Shown piece by piece: positions 54,135 through 64,000 of a stretch of 64,000 nt of DNA (within the stretch, counting starts at the first letter, position 1; each line of letters opens with the position of its first letter). Under the pieces are notes generated by a model. That model was not told where the DNA came from. It searched no databases and saw only the letters and a program-made list of their open reading frames with translations. The stretch lies in assembly GCF_902459505.1 (NCBI RefSeq), contig NC_047096.1, positions 2,542,001 through 2,606,000 on the forward strand. Reading direction: 5' to 3'. This stretch comes from Geotrypetes seraphini. Taxonomy: Eukaryota > Chordata > Amphibia > Gymnophiona > Dermophiidae. Made by a program: the position numbers and the translations under genes.

Positions 54135-54960
54135 GTCTTGGTAGTGTATCCCTTCCGGTAGGTTGTTTGCCTTTGATGAAACACCATCTTAGAGGTAATA
54201 AACTCCACTAGTTGTTCAGCCACAATCCACTCAACGGCAGATTGAAAATTGACAAATAGTGTTCAAGCTTCAAAGGATCCATATGCTGCTTTTTCAGTAT
54301 CAGGAATATGATAGCATGCTTCCAAGCACCTAGTGCAGTCCCTCCCATTAAACTGTGGCATGAAAAGGTAGCAAAAACCACTGTGGTGGTGTTAAATCCA
54401 AAGCTGGCATTGATTTTCCTACTTTTCTTACTACTGTCTCTAATGCTTGAACCGTGACAGGCTGGAACTCGCACCACTCTGCCAGTCCACCCATGTTCTT
54501 TCATCATCATCTACCTTTGTACAGAAATAGCCTGCCAGGCACTCTACATCTGGCAAACACTGGGATCTTAGGTCCCAGTGTTAGTCAGTGAATTCAAAAT
54601 TTGAAACGGTTTCTGAGATGGATAAACATCCTGCTGAATTATAATCGAATAGCATTTTAATTTGGCATAAAGCATGACCCGTCAATAAAATGCACAATTC
54701 TCCCTACAGTATAGTAAGGAGTCCAGTGTCCTATTCTTCACCCATTGCCGTTTAAATTTGCATACTGCTTTTTCAAGAGACGTAAACCTTCACGGCACTA
54801 TCTGGCTGCACCCTTCCCCCTTTCCCCCAACTTAAGGGAAAATATTTCGCCAACACTTCCGACAAAGAACTATCCCAGGTAACAATCTGTTCTTCCAGGG
54901 ATAGACACAAAATTTTTAGGATAGACTTTAAATAACGGAGGCAGCCCTGATGGATCGCTT
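54135..54960 (-). repeat. LINE fragment, linker and start of reverse transcriptase
   Basis: The minus strand reads 'GAWKHAIIFLILKKQHMDPL' and 'LEHYLSIFNLPL', decayed forms of the conserved start of the LINE reverse transcriptase. Upstream parts are unreadable. Confidence 0.6.
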
Positions 54961-55139
54961 CATCCCAAACAGTAACCCCCCCCCCCTGTCTGTTAAACCC
55001 ACCTGATGTCTAACAATACTGAAGCCAAAATGTAAGGGCTACATGATCAGTCCATGATAAAGTGCAAACTAGCTATTTCATCAATTATAAACAATGCAAA
55101 TAAACACGAAAAACAGGTCCAAACATTGCCCACCCAAAT

Positions 55140-57085
55140 GAATCGGTTTGTTTATTTATAATCTGCTTTCGAGAACAAGAAAACACAATATTGACTACAG
55201 ACATACAAGGACTATCAACGCAGCCAACTTACAATTCTAAAAGCATCATATAACAAACCTAAGCAGGACTTTAATGCAGCCACATAACCGCCTTATCACT
55301 ATAAAACAAATTCATCTCACGTATTCATTTGATAAAATAGATAGATGATGTTTCAATAATTTTTTTAAGCATCTTTGTTTCCCTGGCTTCTAACATAGAA
55401 TGAAAGCTTTTTCCATTCCTCAGGCCCTATACAAGACAGGACCCAAGTTCTTACTGTTTACAGTCTCACATCTTTCCTGGTAGGTATTGACAGATCTAAG
55501 TGTGTAGCTGACCGCAGGCTTGAGAGAAATGCAATCGACTAAGTATTTAGGTGATACAGCATTTTCATCAGAAAAAGTTAATGTCTTCTTGGGTGCAAAG
55601 ATACAGATAGAACCATGGGCTGAATTTGAGACTGTTAGTGTTCAAACAGTTAGTGAATTGTTGGACACCCTTAGACCAACTGTTGCATCAGGTGATTTGT
55701 GTTCACCAGGTGTTTTGCAAACTTTGAGAGAGCAGATAAGCCTGGTGATAACAAAGTTAATGAATTTAAATCTGATTGTGGGAGTTGTTCCAAAATAATT
55801 GAAAGTTTCAACCGTGAAACCTTTAATTAAGGATATGTCAGTAGGGCCAGCTGAGGTTAAGAACTACTGTTCTAGCAAAAATACTTGCAAAAATAGTATA
55901 TTTTCAATTAGATCAGTTTACCCAGCAAAATGAGTTGTTGGATTCTCAGCAGTATGCGTTTCGTATGAAGTATAGCATTGCTAGCTTCATTATCAGATGG
56001 GGTTTGATCAGGGAAGATATCACTGGATATCTCCGCAGCTTTTGATACGCTTGATCATGAAATACTGCTTAGGAGACTTGGAATATGGGCTGGTTAAGAC
56101 AGTTTTTGCATGTTTGATGTCATTTTTGTGTGATTTCAGGTGGGTGGTGTATGCGAATGGAAAGCTATCTTCTCAGAGAGAGGTGCGAATAGGGGACCCT
56201 CAAGGATCTTTACTATCGGCGGGACTTTTCAATTTATATCTCTTCCTGCTTTGCAAATTATTTTAGAACCTGGCAGCATCATATTGAGAGATGCTGACAA
56301 TTTGTTAATCTTTTTTCTAACAACGGCTTGTTAAGCAATGATCAACAGCGCATAATGAAGGAGGTAAAGAAACTGGATGAACGGAAATAGATTAATGTTA
56401 AACATCAATAAGACGAAAATGATGTACCTGGCCAGATCCTCAGTAAAGATTTTAGATTCGGTTGTGCGGTATTTGACTCAAAGCTAACGTTCAGACAGCA
56501 CATGCTGATATTGTTTGTTCAAAAAATTCATTACTTGATTGATGACTATGTCATAATTGTATTTTTCACTACTGAAATATTGTACTGCTTATCACTGGAG
56601 TGTCCAGTCCTCTTTATTCTGTGAACCGCCTAGAACTTTTTGGGTGTTGGCGGTATAGAAGACTAAAGTTGTTATTATTATTGCTAAAGAAAGTTTATTA
56701 TAAACTAAGCTTGTTGAGTAGGTTTTATCACTACTTCTCCTGGAATGATTTGTTTTGTCTACTATGACTATTGTAACATTGGTTTGCTGGGCGTACCATC
56801 TACCATTTTACCCTCCTTGCAGGTGTCAGAACACTATTTAGGCTGAGAAGTAGCGATCATGTTTCAAAGTACTACCTTAAGCTTTATTGGCTTAAGATGG
56901 AATATAGGATTAAAATTTAAACTGCTGGTGCTCGTTTCCTAGAGTGTGAAAGGTTTATCACCTAAATACTTAGTCACTTGCATTTCTCCCCATCTTCCAT
57001 TGCCAAGCCTGCGGTCGGCTACACACTTAGATCTGTCAATACCTACCAGGAAAGATTTAAGACGCCAAACAGTAAATTTTACCCG
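55140..57085 (-). repeat. LINE with internal inversion (twin-priming structure)
   Basis: The 3' part (about 55556 down to 55140, minus sense) ends in a TTTATTTATAA-like tail. The remaining part (about 55557-57085) is in plus sense and carries decayed reverse transcriptase (GDPQGSLLSAGLFNLYL near 56200) and the C-terminal region (VKGLSPKYLV-like, near 56950). About 110 bp of the same LINE sequence occur at both junction sides: 'taggtattgacagatctaag' at 55482 and its complement near 57030. Confidence 0.7.
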
Positions 57086-57340
57086 GCAGCCCTTCAGCAA
57101 TATCGTTTATAAAAATGTTAAAAAGAGGAGGCCCAAGAACAGAACATTGGGGCACACCAAAGAATGATCCCCATTGACCACTACCCTCTGTCTTCCACTC
57201 ACCAGTTCTTGTCCCATCCCGAGGGCACTCAGTTCATTTATTAGATGACTGTGGTACACTGCCAAAGGCTTTTCTAAAATCTAAATACACCATACAATCT
57301 CTCCTCTGCCCTATCTTTACCAGCCCTACCACTCTCTTAC
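57086..57340 (-). repeat. CR1-type reverse-transcriptase fragment
   Basis: On the minus strand, a decayed 'VPQ...LFNIFIND'-type block appears at about 57180-57100. The rest to 57340 is the antisense of the preceding palm segment ('ctaaatacaccatacaatct'). Confidence 0.5.
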
Positions 57341-58277
57341 ACTACCAAACCAGAATGAATATTCTATCTCTGACCAATTCCTCACCCCTCATAATGGATG
57401 CTTCTCGTCTGAAATGTACCCACAGCACAATCAACCACCTTACAACCACTTCTCCTACCATACTCCCATTTGCTCGCCTTAAGGAGCTTGCCCAAGGACC
57501 TTCTCCTTGGGCACACACCACTGCATTAAAGGCACTGCTGCTTATGTCAGGCAATCACAAGACTGCTCAGTCTGCTGTCTCTCAGCCCTCCTCCCAAAGT
57601 GCCAGCGGGACACTGAATCTGTGGAGAAACACACAGCATACAATCACATAAAGTAGAATGCTCCCATCTATGATATCTAATTCATCTCCTCTCAGATTTT
57701 TTTAACTTGTGAACTTTCTGCTGAGTCACTTAAAAGGCAAATTATTTTCCTTTTCCATATGGTTATTTCTCAATTCTGGTCTTTCTCATGGTTTAAGATA
57801 ATAAACAAAGTGAACTTTCCTGGAATCATTGGCTACTGAAGCCAGTTGTATATATAAAATCTTCATTAATGATGTTGGAAGAATAATTCAGGGCAAAATA
57901 AGTAAAGTACATTAAACGGGTTGATCATACTGGAAATGGCAGAAGCACAAATGGAGACCTGAAAAATGGGAGAAAAGATGCTTTTACAACTTGTCCTCGG
58001 ACCACAGACTTTGTGCTTTGTGACTCTAGAGACCCTGACATACAGAGCACTGCAGACCTTGTAATGAGGACTCTAGGGACCCCTGTATGAGGGATCCTGA
58101 CACACAGAGAGCACATGCATCCTCGATAATCTGTAGCGTGGAGGAAGACCACCACTGGTAGTTGCCAGGTTGCTTTTCCATCCTTTTTAATCATGATTTA
58201 TGTCAGTAAACCCAGAGCAGGAGCTGTAAAAGGTTCTCTGTATGTTGTTTGAATATGCTTTCCTGCTTGTTTTGTAG
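57341..58277. other. MDM4 intron 2, unclassified
   Basis: I see no exon or repeat family here. Confidence 0.4.
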
Positions 58278-58352
58278 GTACAACCAAAACTGCCACTTCT
58301 GAAGGTGCTGTGGGCAGCTGGTGCACGAGGAGAAACATTCACATTGAAGGAG
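58278..58352 (+). CDS. MDM4: MDM4 exon 3
   Basis: This 75-bp, phase-0 exon encodes residues 28-52 (VQPKLPLLKVLWAAGARGET and FTLKE). It has a 'tgttttgtag' acceptor and GTAAGA donor. Human MDM4 has 25 residues here too, at 19 of which this sequence agrees by my count. It forms the first helix and strand of the p53-binding (SWIB-like) domain. Codon phase on both sides matches exons 2 and 4. Confidence 0.95.
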
Positions 58353-58549
58353 GTAAGAGGAGAGTGATAGGGGCAGGAAAGGGAAGAGGTGGGGCAGAGG
58401 GGAGTGGAATGGGAAGGATATCAGATGCACTCCCCCTCCAGTAGCCAATCAAAAATACGTTATTTTTGCTGCATTTTAATCGCGTTTAGGTTTTTTACAT
58501 TTCCAAAAGTTGACAGTAACTTGACTTTTCACTTGTAAAACTATTTATT

Positions 58550-58772
58550 TTTAGTATTTATATACCACTTATAACCTAAGTGGTGTACATTCGGGTACTC
58601 AAGCATTTTGCCCTATCTGTCCTGGCTTGCTCACACTCTGTGTAATGTACCTGAGGCAATGGGGGATTAAATGACTTGCCAAGGGTCACAAGGAGCAGTA
58701 TGGGATTTGAATACACAACCTCAGGATGCTAAGAGGCTGTGGCTCTAACCACTGCACCACACACTCCCCACA
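58550..58772 (-). repeat. tRNA-derived SINE with MIR-like body
   Basis: Antisense copy: 'tataccacttataacctaag' (3' end), 'tgacttgccaagggtcacaa' (MIR-like core) and 'ggctctaaccactgcaccac' (A-box region). Confidence 0.75.
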
Positions 58773-58999
58773 GTAGGATGAAGATCTGGGTATGACTCCA
58801 GGGGCTTGAATTTCAGTAGTGGTTGACACAGACAATTAGAAACAGAGAAGAGAGCGATAATGAAAAGTATCCATAATGACACCCTCGGGTACTTCTGTGA
58901 CGTGTCTGCTTGTAATTGAAACAATGCATTTAGTCTTGCTTATTGCCTAATTCAAACTACCCAGAGATATGTCTGCTTTCTCTGTAAATAATTTATCAC
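58773..58999. other. MDM4 intron 3, unclassified
   Basis: Nothing is recognised between the SINE and the LINE end. Confidence 0.4.
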
Positions 59000-59450
59000 T
59001 TGGTTGATTTATTTATTAGGATTTATTTACCACCTTTTAGAAGGAATGTACGAACAGCAAGAATAAGTCAAGCATAAGGGATAGGACAATTACAGCAATT
59101 TAAAAAAAATTCAGATTACAATACAAAGTATGGCATAGGACATTATATTACAGTGTCAACACAATGCACAATAAAATCTGCTTATAGACAGCACAGGGTG
59201 TAAACAAAGAAGAAGTATGTAGATAGAAGAGAGGGAGTAATAGAGGTTAGAAGATAGGGGACTAATTTGAAGAAAGTTGCAGACTGGATAAACATGTCCT
59301 GCTATAGTAGGTGCAGCTTATATCCCTGGGATTCGCATAGATTTCATGGAGGTGTGTCCTAGGCATAGTTTGGGAAGACTGAGAATTAATTATTGGACAG
59401 AAAACAGAGGGTAGAGTTAAATGGCCATTTTTCTCAACGGAGGAGGGTGA
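59000..59450 (-). repeat. LINE 3' end (TTTA-type tail), diverged
   Basis: 'tttatttattaggatttatt' followed by 'accaccttttagaaggaatg' resembles the 3' UTR of the LINE at 2091. The coding part is too decayed to read; the right boundary is uncertain. Confidence 0.45.
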
Positions 59451-59454
59451 AAAG

Positions 59455-60140
59455 TGGACTCCGAATGGCTCTTTACTGGGACTGGTGCTATTTAATATAT
59501 TTATAAATGGTCTTGAAAGTGGAACAACAATTGAGGGAATTAAATTTGCCGATAACACAAAATTATTCAAAGTTGTCAAAACATACGAGGACTGTGAAAA
59601 ATTGCAGGAAGACCTTAGAAAATTGGAAGGGTGGGCGTCCAAATGGCAGATGATATTTAATGTGGACAAATGCAAAGTTCTGCACATTGGAAAAAATAAT
59701 CCATGTCATAATTACTGGATGCTAGGGTCCACCTTTAGGGGTCACCTCAGCACCCAAGAAAAAGATCTGAGTGTTATTGGGCGAAAGGTTTTGGAATACG
59801 GCAGCCAAAAAAGCAAACAGGATGCTAGAAATTATTAGGAAAGAGATGGCAAATAAAACTAAGAATATTATAATACCTCTTATCACACCATGGTGTGTAC
59901 TTGTGACTTGGATTAGCCTGTGAAGACAGGATACTGGGCTAGATGTACCATTGGTCTGACCCAGTAAGGCTATTTATGTTCTCACTGTAGCTCAAAAAAG
60001 ATATAGCAGAACTAGAAAAGGTTCAAAGAAGAGCGACCAGTATGATAAAGGAGATGGAACACCCCTTGTATGAGGAAAGACTAAAGAGAATAGGGTTCTT
60101 CAGCTTGGAAAAGAGACGGGTTTTAGATGATATTTTGTTC
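59455..60140 (+). repeat. CR1-type LINE, palm domain to C-terminus
   Basis: The plus strand encodes 'LGLVLFNIFINGLESGTTIE', a catalytic motif changed to FADN (normally FADD, near 59550), and 'WQMIFNVDKCKVLHIGKNN'. After a gap come 'LEKVQRRATSMIKEMEHPL' and 'IGFFSLEKRR'. A short CR1 3' end (about 59900-59995, 'ggattagcctgtgaagacag') is inserted in between. Confidence 0.85.
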
Positions 60141-60759
60141 ATCTTACTAAGATACACACTGTTGATTGTTTCTGCAAAAATTTCAATAAAAACAAAAATA
60201 AAGTTTCAAGTACTAACTTCCTAGGCTTTGAGGAAAGCTGGATGATCTTCTCTAACACTTCTGTAGAAGGGGTTTGAAATGTCTTAGTCCCTGTGTTTTT
60301 CTCCTATCCCAAGAAGGATTTTGATCTCATGCTCATCTTTGAATCCTTCAAAAACAATTAAAAGGGGCATTGTAACTATTTCTTCAGCTTGGACAAATTT
60401 TTGAATTACTGTACATGCTTTTGCTGAGTTTCTTCTATCCTCAGCAACAGAAGTTTTGTTAGATCAGTTGCAGCCTTTCTTTTTTTAAGATGGTTTTGTC
60501 ATTCCTTGATATTCAAATTCTTCTATTTCACTACATTCTTGTCAAAGAAGATAAGGAATATTCAGTTCTTTGTTGTGTCTATTAGTTTATTTTAGGATAT
60601 TTGAAGATTCAACATTTTTGGAAGACAAGCAGATTATTTTCAGTCTTTTTTTCTTAAGCACATGATGTATACCCATGATGATGCTAAGGTGGCTTGAGAA
60701 ATAGCCCCTAAGCCTGTGCACTAGGGTTTCCGAGGCCTATAGCTTTGACTATTGCACTG
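60141..60759. other. MDM4 intron 3, unclassified
   Basis: No exon or repeat family recognised. Confidence 0.4.
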
Positions 60760-60960
60760 AGGTTTATTTATTTATTTAGATTTTTATCCCGTCCTCCCAG
60801 TAGCTCAGAACGATTTACAAGTAAACATTCACAATGGAGTGAATTGGACATACAAGATTATACAGTAGATTTAAAAACTTGGACATCAAAATGTTTAAAT
60901 GGGCTTTTTGCTTATTTGATTAACCATTCTTGCAACCCACCATTTCCAGAAAAGGAATAG
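60760..60960 (-). repeat. LINE 3' UTR with (TTTA)n tail
   Basis: 'gtttatttatttatttagat', then 'ccgtcctcccagtagctcag' repeats the 3' UTR of 2091-3091 almost exactly for the first 90 bp. Confidence 0.8.
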
Positions 60961-61189
60961 AGGGATATTTATTATTGGTATTGATGAGGCAAGGGACATG
61001 AATTATTAGAAATAAGTTCTTGATGAGCTGGTGTTTGCTATTCATGGAACAGGTGATAAGGAGGCCCAGCTTGAGATTGGAGATAGTAGGATGAAGGGGG
61101 TAGCAGTACCCAATAATGGAATGTATCTAAGAAATCTGAGGGTGATTCAAAGGCCATACTAGAGCCTGTACTCATAGGCAGCAACCAAA

Positions 61190-61365
61190 AAAACCCGAGA
61201 ATTGGTACAACCAGGCACATAATGAGAAGACTGTGCCTGAATTCAAGAGAGCCTGGGATAGACATGTGGGATCTCTCAGGGAGAGAAAGAGATAATGGTT
61301 ACTGCAGATGGGCCGACTGGATGGGCCAGTTGGCCTTTATCTGCCATCATGTTTCTATGTAAATA
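61190..61365 (+). repeat. CR1-type LINE 3' end, sense copy
   Basis: 'tgaattcaagagagcctggg' through 'ctgccatcatgtttctatgt' is the sense form of the 'agaaacatgatggcagataa' family and shows its true 3' end. Confidence 0.85.
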
Positions 61366-61424
61366 AGCCAAAAAGAGTAGATGTGGAATGGAAGGACAAC
61401 ATAATGCTTGAGTACCTGAATAAA

Positions 61425-61505
61425 TTCATGTAAACCGTTCTGAGCTCCCCTGGGAGAACGGTATAGAAAATTGAATAAAATAAAAAAAAAATAAATAAAA
61501 AATGC
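61425..61505 (+). repeat. L2-type 3' end with A-rich tail
   Basis: 'tgtaaaccgttctgagctcc', then 'gggagaacggtatagaaaat' form a stem followed by 'aataaaataaaaaaaaa'. Confidence 0.65.
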
Positions 61506-62132
61506 TAGATGGTGTGCACAAAGGAGCACGGCCTGCTGCTTGTCTGTGCACTTATATGGCATGTACCGCTATAGGTATTAAGTTTAAAGTACTTCCAACA
61601 GAGGCAGGGCTAGCAGTCGGGTTCCTGCTGCATTGGCAGCAGGCCAGGAGCAAGGATGCAGGATTATCCTAGGTTTTGATTTGATTTTAATACTCGATAC
61701 ACCACTCCAAACCAAGGTGTTAAAGCAGTTTACAATTCTAAAAATATCTCCTCATACAATAACAATTACCATTACAATATGTGAACCCTCACATCTATAC
61801 AACCCATCCCCAAAATACAATAAGATAGTAGTCATTCAGTTGTAACCCTCATTATCAAATCCGCAAAATACAGTGAAGAGTTGAGGTCAGCAGTAGAGAT
61901 AGAGCCTCCTATGTTTGGACATAATCCACAGGACTAAGGGAGAGAAAATTGCAGGTAAAATCTAATTTCTCCATATTACTTTCTGCAGGTCTTGACAGTT
62001 TATAGAGGTATATGTATGTCTGTCTCCCTCTTTCTTCTCTTTGCCACCCCCGTCCACACATGCACGCATACCTGGCATGTCATGCCTTACCTTGGGCACC
62101 ATGTAATACTGTTCATCTCTCTCTCTCTGTAG
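61506..62132. other. MDM4 intron 3, mostly unclassified
   Basis: At about 61680-61860 a minus-sense LINE-like 3' end ('gttaaagcagtttacaattc') may be present. The rest is unrecognised. Confidence 0.4.
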
Positions 62133-62599
<467 letters not shown>

Positions 62600-62827
62600 A
62601 TCTCTCCAGATCGGCACAGTTCACTGATGGGTAATAGCTCACCATGACCAGCAGATGGAGACTGAGCCAAACTTTTGGCTGTGGCTGTGCAGTCCCTAAT
62701 ACATTCAGTCTGTTCTCAGTCTCAGCAGGTGGTAGTAAGCTGTTCAAGTCTTCCCTGGTTTAGTGTAGGGCTGTTGGACATTGTTTAGTGGCCTTCTGTC
62801 CCTGTCTGGTGCCGGACTCGGTGGTTT
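62600..62827. repeat. Fragment related to the DIRS-type inverted end
   Basis: 'gaccagcagatggagactga' and 'tcagcaggtggtagtaagct' resemble the end region of the element at 50360-52705 ('cccagcaggtgatggtcgct'). It is a fossil fragment only. Confidence 0.4.
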
Positions 62828-62992
62828 ACATACAGGTACTTCAAGCATTTTCCCTATCTGTCCTGGTGAGCTCACAATCTATCTAATGTAGCTGGGGCAG
62901 TGGAGGATTATGACTTGCCCAGGGTCACAGGGAGCAGTGCGGGATTTGAACCCACATTGTGAGGGTGCTGAGGCTGGAGCTCTAACCACTCT
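62828..62992 (-). repeat. tRNA-derived SINE with MIR-like body
   Basis: Antisense copy inserted next to the DIRS-related fragment: 'tgacttgcccagggtcacag' (core) and 'gggatttgaacccacattgt' (B-box region). Confidence 0.75.
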
Positions 62993-63355
62993 CCTCCAGG
63001 CTAAGTATGTTTTTGGTTATGGATTATTGTGAAAGGTTTTTTCAGAAATGGGTGTTCATAAGTATTTAAACAATATTTGAAGCCTATGAAGAGTTAGGTG
63101 AATCATGGGCAGAGTGGCTTGTGTGAAACCAGTCACCACTGCATGAAGATTGTAGCTGTGATGCTCATAATTACATATTGAGCGTTGAGTACATGTACAA
63201 GGTTTGGAAGTAATTGCTCCCGCCAGTAAGAAAAATTCTGAACTTAATCTGCTGGTTTTTAGGGTATCGGGTAGAATGTGATCTCATGTCACAGTTTAGC
63301 AGGCTGAAGAACGTGTGGTGAGTGATTTGGACTAAGACTTTTTACCCTCTTGCAG
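62993..63355. other. MDM4 intron 4, unclassified
   Basis: Nothing recognised before exon 5. Confidence 0.4.
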
Positions 63356-63408
63356 CCCTCTATATGACATGCTGAGAAAGAACCTAACAACCACAGCAGC
63401 AGGTGCAG
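63356..63408 (+). CDS. MDM4: MDM4 exon 5
   Basis: This 53-bp exon completes codon 97 (Ser) and encodes residues 98-114 (PLYDMLRKNLTTTAAGA) plus one base. The acceptor is 'cctcttgcag', the donor GTAGGT. It closes the p53-binding domain; Y100 of the cleft is kept. Human has 18 codons here, so the variable tail (TTTAAGA) is one codon shorter. The remaining exons (acidic region, zinc finger, RING) lie beyond the right edge. Confidence 0.93.
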
Positions 63409-64000
63409 GTAGGTTTCCTGGTCTCTGGGGACTTTGTTTAGTGCTGGATTTTGTGGCATAGTGTTAGGGGGGGGGAATGTTGAATTGTTGGACTAACTTA
63501 ATGTATGAAGAGATTTCCTCTCCTCCCTGTTGAAGTGGTGGCCTGCCTGCTCTCAGACTCTACTATTTTGACTTGGAATGTTTGTGTATTTGCATGATTT
63601 AGCTTGGTACTGAATCTATTCAATGAGTTTTTATGTATCTGCATTTTGAATTGGAGTGTATGACTTAAACAAGCTCTTGGTAGGTCCTGCCATCTTGAAT
63701 CAACAAAAAGCCCAAACGTGCTTCTCTGTGGCATCTCTCACTACATGATAGTGAACATTATTTTAGGGTCTGGTCATGTGATAGACTTTGTATCTGAGAA
63801 CCCAAAAATTCTGGACTAATCTATGACGAGTTATGAATAGTCTGAAAGATGGGATGTAAATGAATGCATCTTTCTTAGGGGATGGAGATTTTATGTTGAG
63901 AAAAATGCACCGTCATCTCTAAATACCTGGAAAAAGTCACATCCCAAACGAACAAGGCCCATCACAGAGGCATGTGTAAAGTGTAGGAGTTGGATAAAGA
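63409..64000. other. MDM4 intron 5 (partial), unclassified
   Basis: There is a short G-run near 63468. I recognise no exon or repeat to the end of the window. Confidence 0.4.

Overview
This is vertebrate nuclear DNA and almost all of it is intron or intergenic repeat. Two host genes can be read exon by exon. PIK3C2B (class II phosphoinositide 3-kinase beta) is on the minus strand. A start-codon exon and seven further coding exons lie between 28554 and 4950, all with GT-AG sites and one continuous frame of 566 codons; the rest of the gene runs off the left edge. MDM4 (p53-binding partner of MDM2) is on the plus strand. A likely non-coding first exon ends at 47888, and coding exons at 53120-53200, 58278-58352, 62133-62266 and 63356-63408 encode its N-terminal p53-binding domain; the gene runs off the right edge. 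The genes are head to head, as I recall them in human.

Between them, 45.2-47.9 kb holds a GC-rich block with a likely PIK3C2B first exon, two identical convergent tRNA-Lys(TTT) genes, and the MDM4 promoter block.

Everything else is mobile-element DNA: CR1- and L2-type LINE fragments, tRNA-derived SINEs, two Helitrons with long internal palindromes, several hAT-type elements with 8-bp target duplications, Harbinger-like palindromic MITEs with TWA duplications, pogo/Tigger-like elements with TA duplications, and DIRS-family fossils. Many are nested: hAT in LINE, Helitron in LINE, LINE in LINE, LINE in DIRS. The mix of DIRS, abundant CR1/L2 and Helitrons excludes a mammal or bird. An amphibian fits best, and from memory of these repeat families a caecilian is my guess, but that is inference.

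No multi-gene accessory system is present. The best novelty candidates are the Helitron pair built around different long palindromes, a hAT-like element carrying a 105-bp minisatellite whose unit resembles a CR1 tail, a LINE with the structure expected from twin priming, and the tRNA-Lys pair between the two genes. Exon boundaries were placed by eye from splice consensus, frame and recalled human proteins. Repeat boundaries are approximate unless a target duplication is given.
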